This document shows, piece after piece, positions 1 to 6,018 of a stretch of 12,304 nt of DNA. The notes below the pieces were generated by a model. The model worked only from the letters and a program-made list of their open reading frames with translations, was not told where the DNA came from and made no database searches. A program made the position numbers and the translations under genes. The DNA is from Coemansia sp. RSA 1804 (taxonomy: Eukaryota > Kickxellomycota > Kickxellomycetes > Kickxellales > Kickxellaceae), in NCBI GenBank assembly GCA_027578815.1, contig JANBTH010000715.1:1-12304 (forward strand), written 5' to 3'. Position 1 is the first letter of the stretch. Each line of letters starts with the position of its first letter.

Positions 1-129
1 CATTTTGTATTCGAGGCCCTCGTTAGAGTCCGCGAGAATCAGATCCAGCCCCACCACCAGGTACTCCCAGATTTTGTGTGCATCGCCAGATGGTGGGATT
101 CCCGAACTGAGCACGCGTGCCGTGACCAT
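1..129 (-). CDS. Cullin-like protein, N-terminal fragment (runs off the left edge)
   Basis: The frame opens with ATG at 129-127 and stays open for 43 codons to the window edge, so only the N-terminus is present. The start context is strong (A at -3, G at +4). The peptide reads MVTARVLSSGIPPSGD, then KIWEYLVVGLDLILADSNEG, then LEYKM. The order G-I-P-P-x-G, a Trp, a hydrophobic helix with G-x-D-x-I-L, then E-G-L-x-Y is what I know from the first helix of fungal cullin-1/Cdc53 proteins, just before the conserved YM-x-LYT segment that would lie outside the window. A cullin-1 would be the rigid scaffold of SCF ubiquitin ligases, with this N-terminal end binding the Skp1/F-box module. A CTCTACAG sequence just upstream of the ATG could be a splice acceptor for a 5' leader intron. 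The assignment rests on 43 residues recognised from memory, so cullin is likely and the subtype is less sure. Confidence 0.65.
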   Translation of the reverse strand, partial: MVTARVLSSGIPPSGDAHKIWEYLVVGLDLILADSNEGLEYKM

Positions 130-848
130 TTTGCCTGTAGAGCAAATAAAGACGCGCTAGCCAAATTCAGTGGTGGGATGTCCTTTGACTCCTTCTTTTT
201 CTCTCTCTATCTCTGGAAATACAATAGTGAATAAAAGAAAGTATTGAAAATGATGACGATGATGCTGTTGCCTATTTCTCTGTCACTGGCAAAAAAAGGG
301 GGGGAAGAGAAGAGTGAGTGAGAGAAAAGAGTTGTGGAGAGTTAAAAATGAAAAAAAAAGGTGGAAGCAAAAAGAGGGGAAAGTGAAAGCAGGAGGAAAA
401 AAAGTAGATGCGTTACGCAGTTCCCTAACGATTTCTCCAAAACCTTTTTCTTTCTCTTTCCCAGCACTCTTCGCTACATACTAAAATGAGGCATCATGGC
501 TGAGAGAAGGAGTTACAAGAAAAAGAATAGTGGTGGTTAGCGCCAAAGCCAAGCAAAGAAAAAATGCGTCCAAACATACCTACAAAAACACCCAAATCAT
601 TGTGTGGTATTCAAAGCGCGTCCCTCCTTTTTACTTTTGTTTTTGGAGAAACCAGCATTTCTAGCTCTGTAGAAAGTGAAAAAATAAAACCCTTTTCGTG
701 TTCTTTATGGTAAAAGGATATTATCTTTTTTTTTTTCAGAATGGAGACGGTAACCAGGTAGAAAAGCAATATATAAATAGACGATACATGTGCTCTATAC
801 TTTCTTTATGCCACATGTTTGTCACTTTCTCTTTATAGGCAACAGTGG
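130..848. other. Gene-free interval, purine-rich on the plus strand
   Basis: I see no credible coding frame here. It should contain the promoter and leader of the leftmost gene (transcribed leftward) and the 3' end of the 277-residue gene. Positions about 285-415 are almost entirely A and G on the plus strand, so the leader of the minus-strand gene is pyrimidine-rich, as is common in fungal promoters. Plus-strand stretches around 425-464, 725-740 and 815-838 look like polypyrimidine splice acceptors, but no plus-strand gene follows them. Confidence 0.6.
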
Positions 849-1682
849 CTACTGACTGTGCGAGGCTCTTCTTTCTCGTCCTAGTTTCTGCATGCTCATG
901 GGCTTGTGAACAAGTGTGCAGAGCTCGTCGACAATGGCCGATATAATTGCGTCTACGTGGCCACCACTCTTCCCAGCTTCTTCTTCTTCTTCTTTCGTTT
1001 CCATGGTCGATGCGCGGCCATAGCGCGTTGAGCTGTACGGAAGCATTGCCAGCTCATCATCAGCAACACGAACACAGTCAACTGCTGGTGCTGCTGGTGC
1101 TGTGGTATTGTCGCTTTGTTTATCCAACAATGCTAATCCATGAACAACATGCTCTTCTCGGTTGCTTCTGGAAGAAAGACCGTCACCATCATCATCATCG
1201 CTATCGCTATCATCATTTTCGGCATCCTTCTCTTCAGACTGTTCCAGCTGCAAGATAAACGCCTTTGACTTCTCGGTATGCGCACTGCCCTCTGTGCTAT
1301 TATGCAACAGCTGCAGACCGCGCGGTTTACGAATACCAGCTATATTCCCGTGCTGCTTGAGCGGTGTTGCGTTTGGGCCGTCATTGCTGGAGAGATGATG
1401 GCTGTGAGTATCAGCGGATGTTCCTGCTATCACATTATCTGTAGTTGTATTCGCAGAATTGGGGCTGCGCAATGTTGGGCCAAATGTCGATGAAACCGCT
1501 AGTAATGGGAATCGAGAGGCTTGCTGTAATGGTTTCCGCTGGTGGCCATATGTTCTGCCAACTTTGGGAGGCAATGGCGGCAGGTGCGCAAAGCCCCTGT
1601 TGGGGTTTCTTAGCGGACCAGCAACACGTCTTTTGACCAAAAGTTTTCTTTTTAATAAACTGTTTGGTAGAGAGGGTTCCAT
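849..1682 (-). CDS. Hypothetical charged, low-complexity protein, 277 aa
   Basis: A 277-codon uninterrupted frame ends in TAG and starts at the first ATG after an in-frame TAA that touches it, so the start cannot be extended without an upstream exon. I do not recognise the protein. The N-terminus is basic and proline-containing (residues 1-50, with KRKLLVKRR at 11-19 and PPLPPK at 35-40). The middle (51-145) is rich in Ser, Thr, Asn and His. A strongly acidic run (about 149-168, EEKDAENDDSDSDDDDGDG) and a Glu run (231-235) follow. The C-terminus has a short predicted amphipathic helix (about 243-259, DAIISAIVDELCTLVHK) and ends RERRASHSQ, containing the R-R-x-S pattern of a protein kinase A site. 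There is no signal peptide or membrane span. The composition suggests a mostly disordered nuclear or cytosolic protein. The frame is far longer than its antisense competitors, which is the main reason to call it real. Confidence 0.55.
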   Translation of the reverse strand: MEPSLPNSLLKRKLLVKRRVAGPLRNPNRGFAHLPPLPPKVGRTYGHQRKPLQQASRFPLLAVSSTFGPTLRSPNSANTTTDNVIAGTSADTHSHHLSSNDGPNATPLKQHGNIAGIRKPRGLQLLHNSTEGSAHTEKSKAFILQLEQSEEKDAENDDSDSDDDDGDGLSSRSNREEHVVHGLALLDKQSDNTTAPAAPAVDCVRVADDELAMLPYSSTRYGRASTMETKEEEEEAGKSGGHVDAIISAIVDELCTLVHKPMSMQKLGRERRASHSQ

Positions 1683-2004
1683 TTACACGTCCAAAGAAGA
1701 GACACATATACACATACTATATTTTAGCACTTGAAGGCAGGGAATGGAAATATTAGATGATGATGTATGAGCTGTAGGTAGCTAGGGCAAGTTACAATAA
1801 CTTGGAAGCGTTTCCTTTTTTCCATTTTACCAAGAGTTTAACGAAAAGAAAAATACAAATAGAAAATAGTGCCAAAATCGATTAGATCCAAGATTGGCTC
1901 GTCTTTGCAATTAATAGGCTCCGGTAACGATGTACGCTCTCTTTCTCTTTAAAGCTGAAACAACGGAAAGATACAAATGAAGGAGTGGTGGGCGGATCCG
2001 CTAT
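1683..2004. other. Intergenic region: promoter of the 277-aa gene and 3' flank of the membrane-protein gene
   Basis: There is no coding frame. On the minus strand the region just before the 277-aa start is AT-rich, with a GCTAAAATATAG sequence at about 1721-1732 that could act as a TATA-like element or a splice branch/acceptor. A perfect inverted repeat (CAAGTTA, 3-nt loop, TAACTTG) sits at 1788-1804; its role is unknown. Confidence 0.5.
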
Positions 2005-2009
2005 TTATT
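2004..2009 (-). terminator. Candidate AATAAA poly(A) signal overlapping the stop codon
   Basis: The last codons read GAA AAA TAA ATA, so AATAAA spans the TAA stop of the membrane-protein gene. If used, the 3' UTR would be only a few tens of bases. Fungal poly(A) signals are loose, so this is only a candidate. Confidence 0.25.
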
Positions 2010-2771
2010 TTTCGCAGCAGTTGTTATTTTTCTCTCTTTGATCCGTGCGTATCTCAATACGCACTTCGGGAACAACACATTGCAGTGATGTGTTGCTTGT
2101 TGGCCGAATAAATGGTTCCACGGCCGCATCCATAGCGCTTTTCCACTGTCTAACAAACCACCATCCGAACCACACAACGATGATGGCAAACGCAGCAAAC
2201 GACCCAATATCCGCCACTGCGCTCATAGTGGTCGATTCTACGAGTTTTTGGTTGGTGCTACTAGCTCTAGAAGCATTGATGGCTTTATTCGGTGGTCTTA
2301 GGATCATGTCTGACAGCGAATCAATGTGAATCCCGCATGTCGAGCTTATTTGGTTTCTAAAGCCAAATTCAAACGCCGATAAAAATAACAAATCAATTAG
2401 CATAAAATTTAATTTTGCATAGCATGTAAAGAAATAGGATGAAGATTGGCAAAAACTTACAGCATCTCTGAGAAATGACGCGGCTCGGATTCAGGCCCCG
2501 TAGCCAAATGCACGCTATTAGAACGTCGACGCCTAAATGGCTCATAAACCATAGAACAGGAGAGAGCACGGATTGACGATAGACATTTTGCAACATCAGC
2601 CTTCTCTTTCTCTGCGGAGTTAAGCACTCTATCCGCCAACACCTGGCTAACACTGGCTACTAGGATATCAGGGTTCCTGTAGCGGGGTTTGGCAAATGTA
2701 TCGTAATCCATGTCATGGCACACTGCAGACACCTGGTCTATATGTTTGCAAGCAGCGGGCGATTGTTGCAT
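2005..2771 (-). CDS. Two-exon gene for a 220-aa single-pass membrane protein of unknown family
   Basis: Exon 1 is 2771-2461 and exon 2 is 2356-2005; joined they give 663 nt, 220 residues and a TAA. The start has an in-frame TAA six bases upstream and A at -3, so it is well fixed. Exon 1 (residues 1-103, plus two bases of codon 104) is hydrophilic and partly helical, with a basic patch RRRR near 80-83. Exon 2 contains one hydrophobic segment at about residues 155-172 (SFAAFAIIVVWFGWWF region), followed by R173, Q and K176. A tail of about 45 residues ends in NNNCCEK. With no N-terminal signal peptide, this looks like a single-pass protein whose membrane span lies in the C-terminal third; the basic residues after the span suggest the C-terminal tail faces the cytosol, but topology is inference. 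I do not recognise the family. The hydrophobic segment lies wholly in exon 2, so an unspliced transcript would lose it and end at a TAA just inside the intron. Confidence 0.65.
2357..2460 (-). other. Spliceosomal intron, 104 nt
   Basis: On the minus strand the donor is GTAAGT (2460-2455), a branch-like GCTAATTG lies at about 2401-2394, and the acceptor is GGCTTTAG ending at 2357. The intron interrupts codon 104 after its second base (CT|A, Leu). Removing it joins two open frames in register, with total length divisible by three. Retaining it gives a TAA immediately inside the intron. Confidence 0.75.
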
Positions 2772-3597
2772 TCTTTAATTTTGCTGCTTTTTATGTTGGA
2801 GCTGGCTAACGAATAAACAAACAAAAGAAAATATAAAGTAAAGGGTAGCGCAAGACTAACTGTAAAGAGAATAAGAAAGAGAGGGAAATAGCACTATGTA
2901 TCGTTTTCTCATCGAAAAAATAATTTATATTTTTTACTACTACAAGAATCTCTGTTATTTCACGCTATTCAAGAGAAGGTGAGGAGTTCAATATGTGAGA
3001 AAAATCTACCCACGATTACTGCTAACTGTTCCTTAAGGTCTATTCTGTTCATTTGATGCGGAGATGAGAAATTAAAGAACGGAAAAGGTAGTTATTTTTT
3101 ACATCATTGATACAAGATATTCTACTGCTTTTCGCATTTCAAGGAAGTGATTATTTGCGCTGGGTGGAGGATCTAATTACATGGTGTTGCAAACAGAATA
3201 AAAGTAGGAGAAAGAGGGGGAGTCTCACAGTAAAGATTTACTTTAGTAGTGAAAATTAGACTAATAATAAACTAAAGATAATATTAATCAGCGGAGCTCC
3301 CGCTATACCGGTGTGTTTTACTACCCTCACCTACCAAAAACCAGGCCAATTACTCTGCATCTTCTCAAAATACAAGGCAATGTTTGGAAATGCAAAATTC
3401 TATAAAGTTACTAAACTTTATTAATACTATCTTCTAAAAAAAATCTAAGCGGCACGTTCTATACAATTGCCTGCTACTCTTGAAAGGTCTAAATGCATGG
3501 ATTTAAAGCTCAACTGCTCGTTAATTTTTGATTGTTTTAGATAACAATCGTTGCAATATAAAAAGTGTATTTGGCATAGCTTATTTCAAGGAAACGC
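2772..3597. other. AT-rich gene-free interval
   Basis: I see no convincing gene on either strand, only frames shorter than 30 codons. The stretch next to 2771 should hold the promoter of the two-exon gene; on the minus strand it contains a pyrimidine-rich CTCTTTACAG at about 2872-2863 and T-rich leader sequence. A perfect 8-bp inverted repeat with a 4-nt loop lies at 3402-3421 (ATAAAGTT / AACTTTAT). Confidence 0.5.
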
Positions 3598-3698
3598 TGC
3601 CCATTTTATGTTTGCTTGTTCCCTAGTTGCATTATTTTTGTATTGGCTTGGCAATTATAGTGCAACCGATAATTGGAGGTTATTTGCTTCTTGTCATT

Positions 3699-3908
3699 TC
3701 ACTTTAGCCCTAATATTGATGTAGTTGGATGCTCAGCCACGTACTTTTTACACTCAAAGTTTGAACAATCTCTAGGATATATTACCTTGTTAGTTACGCA
3801 ATCTTTGGGATCATCATGCTCACATAATACCTTGGCAGCCGTTGCGCATCTACAACATTTGCCAGAGCACTCTTTAAGCTTTAATCTTTTTGTTCTTGTG
3901 CTGGCCAT
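3699..3908 (-). CDS. Small cysteine-rich protein, paralogue A, 69 aa
   Basis: The protein starts MAST and is basic and cysteine-rich. Cysteines are at 14, 18, 19, 21, 29, 37, 48 and 53 and a histidine at 31. Seven Cys and the His recur at identical spacing in the neighbour at 5155-5370: C-x3-C-x2-C-x7-C-x-H-x5-C-x10-C-x4-C. A PRDC motif (45-48) and CK (53-54) are also shared. The start has A at -3 and G at +4, with an in-frame TAA nine bases upstream. There is no signal peptide or membrane span, so the cysteines are more likely metal ligands than disulfides; eight conserved ligands would fit two zinc sites. That is inference. I do not recognise the family. Conservation of Cys spacing, while the residues between have changed and about 21 of 57 aligned positions remain identical by hand count, argues that both copies are translated and under selection. 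Confidence 0.7.
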   Translation of the reverse strand: MASTRTKRLKLKECSGKCCRCATAAKVLCEHDDPKDCVTNKVIYPRDCSNFECKKYVAEHPTTSILGLK

Positions 3909-4015
3909 ACTATGTTAATTATTGCTGATTTGATATATTATCAAATGAAGAAAAAAAATAATGTTTGAATACCTATCCGCTTCGCATTTAAAATGTCTGC
4001 TAATGGGATGTAAAG

Positions 4016-4023
4016 CTTTTATA
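4016..4023 (-). promoter_or_regulatory. TATA box of cysteine-rich gene A
   Basis: TATAAAAG on the minus strand, 107 bp from the ATG at 3908. The same element sits 112 bp from the start of the paralogue, inside otherwise diverged sequence. Confidence 0.6.
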
Positions 4024-4426
4024 TCCTATTTCCTTTCCTAAAATTCAATTTGTTATCTAATTTACATATGAAATTTTAATTCGGATATGTGAATACACTA
4101 AATGAACAATAATATTGAATTTTTTCTATATAATGAAAGCAGAAATCCGCCTCCTTCCAAATGGCCATCTTTAAATTAACATACCATGCTGTTAGATTCC
4201 TACACTTTACACACTTTTAATTAGTCTCTGCAGTCAACAACCTACATTCAATTAGATACAGATAGCCCCAATTTGTAATAGAAAATTATTAAGTTTGGGG
4301 GTTGAAGATTAACCAAGGGACTTTATTAAATAATTTTTTAGTTGGGGTTAGACATGAATTGAGCACTAAGGAGAAAAAGCTTAAAACAATGAATTACCAT
4401 TTTTGAATAATTAATTAACACGGTTT

Positions 4427-4872
4427 CTAATATGTAGCAATAAGAACACAATAAGTGGATAATCGTTGATTGTCGGCGTATGTCTGAAGCTTAAATAAAG
4501 CTATATCCGCGTCGACAACCTCGGTAACATTGTAAGACCTCAGGACATTATACAATTTAGAAAAAAGGCCAATGAAACCCAACAATAAAAGAATAATTAT
4601 TTTTTAAATGGTTTTATGCAGTATTATTTATACGAAGTATTAGCCTTGCTACAGATTATTCTTACAGCACCATAGATACCACGCCATGAAAGGAATTGAG
4701 CAATTGAAATGATATACTTGCGGATTCCCTTAAACCACAGGGTCTGCTTCTAAGCAGAAAGCATAGAAACCTCCTCCAAAGCTCTTGCGCACGTATCTAA
4801 TAAAAACTGTGCCGGATCCATTATCTCACAATTCGATGCAATGTAACCACTGATGCTTTTGTTTTTAGACAT
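4427..4872 (-). pseudogene. Coding-like interrupted segment: decayed gene or unresolved multi-exon gene
   Basis: From an ATG at 4872 one frame reads 40 codons (MSKNKSISGYIASNC..., then MDPAQFLLDTCARALEEV), meets a single TAG at 4752-4750, then stays open for 41 more codons (KQTLWFKGIRKYIISIAQF...) to a TAA at 4626-4624. A second frame, open from 4603 to a TAG at 4427, gives 58 residues that look like real protein (LLGFIGLFSKLYNVL, then VVDADIALFKLQTYADNQRL). A donor-like GTATAT at 4717 and a GAG|G acceptor at 4539 are phase-compatible and would join the two frames, but the TAG remains in the upstream part. Another donor-like GTAAGA lies at 4665. I cannot name a family. It lies exactly between the two duplicated cysteine-rich genes. 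Possible readings are a pseudogene, a gene with more introns than I can place, or chance open frames in AT-rich DNA. Confidence 0.3.
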
Positions 4873-5150
4873 TGAAACCAATCTCTTCTGCTTTATTCAA
4901 GTAGTTAATTCAATATTTAAAGAGGAGAAAGTCACTACTTATGTGGCAAAAACGGTTTTCTTTTCTAAAAACTCATTTATATTCTAATCTTCCCATGTCC
5001 AGTTTAGCTGCACGTAACAGTGTTTTGTGTGAAATATTGCGTAAAAGAATTGCCCATTTTATGATAGCTTGTTACTAAGTTATAGTCTTTATCTCTTTAC
5101 TTTTTGGTTTTCACACAACCAATTGCTAATTTTCTAGCCTTATTATTCCT

Positions 5151-5156
5151 TTTATT
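5151..5156 (-). terminator. Candidate AATAAA poly(A) signal overlapping the stop codon
   Basis: The end of cysteine-rich gene B reads GAA TAA TAAAAG, so AATAAA overlaps the stop and a second TAA follows at once. Paralogue A lacks this exact element. Confidence 0.25.
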
Positions 5157-5370
5157 ATTCATTTTTCATGGGGGCTAGTTTAGATGTATCAAGACGCAAA
5201 AGCATGAACTCTTTACATTGGGTTCTTCTGCAATCTCTGGGAGATACTCGAATGTTATCTATGCATTCACTATCATTCTCATGTGGGCATCGTACCCTAG
5301 TAATGTTATTACAATTACTACAAGGACCCTCACATTTCAAATACCTTTTTACTATCTTAGTGCTCGCCAT
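5155..5370 (-). CDS. Small cysteine-rich protein, paralogue B, 71 aa
   Basis: The protein starts MASTKIVKRYLK. Cysteines are at 13, 17, 20, 28, 36, 47 and 52 with His30, giving C-x3-C-x2-C-x7-C-x-H-x5-C-x10-C-x4-C, the same spacing as paralogue A, plus PRDC at 44-47 and CK at 52-53. Paralogue A has one extra cysteine (C19) that is Ser here. The odd number of cysteines and the absence of a signal peptide argue against a fully disulfide-bonded secreted peptide and favour an intracellular metal-binding fold, which is inference. An in-frame TAG upstream with no ATG between supports this start. The C-terminal 15 or so residues are not conserved and end in MKNE. I do not recognise the family. Its own promoter block is duplicated with it, so the pair probably share regulation. 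Confidence 0.7.
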   Translation of the reverse strand: MASTKIVKRYLKCEGPCSNCNNITRVRCPHENDSECIDNIRVSPRDCRRTQCKEFMLLRLDTSKLAPMKNE

Positions 5371-5482
5371 ATTATGTTGACAATTGTTAACTGTTGCTGT
5401 GTTATCCTATTTATAGAGAAAAATCCAATGCTTGAATGCCTACCCTTTTGCATTTAAAATATTCGCTGATGGGAGGGGGCGG

Positions 5483-5490
5483 CTTTTATA
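5483..5490 (-). promoter_or_regulatory. TATA box of cysteine-rich gene B
   Basis: TATAAAAG on the minus strand, 112 bp from the ATG at 5370, matching position and sequence in paralogue A. Confidence 0.6.
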
Positions 5491-5778
5491 TCTCAAATTT
5501 TTCTTTCTTTAAATGCGACACTTTATCCAATATGCATGAAAATTTAGTTCAGATATATGTGGATATTCAAAATGGACAAAAATAATTAGAATTTTCATTC
5601 TATATAATGAAAGCAGAAATTCGCCCCCCTCTCTTTGCTTGTGACCACCTTTAAATTAACGTGTCACGCCGACAGATTTCTACATCTGACACACTTTCCA
5701 TTCACTACTGCGGTCAGCCTCCATTCCACATACAACTAGATTCGGAAAGTTTCATATTTTGGGGGGTAGGGAAGGATT

Positions 5779-6018
5779 GCACTCCATTTTCTGTGTGCTC
5801 TAGGAATAGCCAAAAATGCATATTCGAATATATGGATCGGGTTAAAGAAAATATCAATAGAAACAAAACGCAATAATAAAAATATAGGAGGAAGTAAAGG
5901 TGCTAAGCACATGACGCAGGGTACAAGTAGAAGAAGGAAGAAAAAAAGGTTAAGTCTAATGAGAATACGAGAAAGGAATCGCTGCCAGATCAGAGTAAAC
6001 CGGATCAGATCAGATCAG
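5779..6018. other. 3' flank of the ArfGAP gene
   Basis: There is no coding frame I would defend. The interval should contain the 3' UTR of the ArfGAP gene. A short tandem GATCA repeat (three units, about 6003-6017) abuts the ArfGAP stop codon, and a 12-bp palindrome ATATTCGAATAT lies at 5820-5831. I see no AATAAA on the minus strand here. Confidence 0.45.

Larger units (their letters stand above)
3598..4310. repeat. Diverged direct duplication, copy A
   Basis: This block matches 5051-5778 in the same orientation and in colinear order. Shared anchors are TGCCCATTTTATG (3598 and 5051), the cysteine-rich coding region, TATAAAAG on the minus strand (4023-4016 and 5490-5483), TATATAATGAAAGCAGAAAT (4127 and 5601), CTTTAAATTAAC (4169 and 5649), and a G-run near 4297 and 5761. 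The spacing between matching anchors is about 1453-1480 bp. Non-coding parts diverge strongly with small indels, so the duplication is old. Endpoints are by eye. Confidence 0.8.
5051..5778. repeat. Diverged direct duplication, copy B
   Basis: This is the partner of 3598-4310, in the same orientation and with the same order of anchors (downstream TGCCCATTTTATG, cysteine-rich gene, TATA box, TATATAATGAAAGCAGAAAT block, CTTTAAATTAAC block, G-run). Both copies therefore carry the gene with its own promoter region rather than a retrocopy of the coding part. Confidence 0.8.

Noticed and set aside
4470..4518. Quasi-palindrome TTGTCGGCG...CGTCGACAA with inner AGCTT/AAGCT
   Set aside because: The arms are imperfect, and it overlaps the coding-like 58-residue frame, so codon sequence explains it as well as structure does.
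3699..5370. Cysteine-rich pair as secreted defensin-like peptides or effectors
   Set aside because: Neither has a hydrophobic signal peptide; both start with a basic, polar MAST sequence, and one has an odd number of cysteines.
3598..5778. Direct repeats as ends (LTRs) of a retroelement
   Set aside because: The repeats each contain a gene with its own promoter, and the spacer of about 740 bp encodes nothing like a polymerase or integrase.
5661..5876. 71-codon plus-strand frame upstream of cysteine-rich gene B
   Set aside because: It begins at GTG rather than ATG and sits in the duplicated promoter block; the matching region of copy A is not open.
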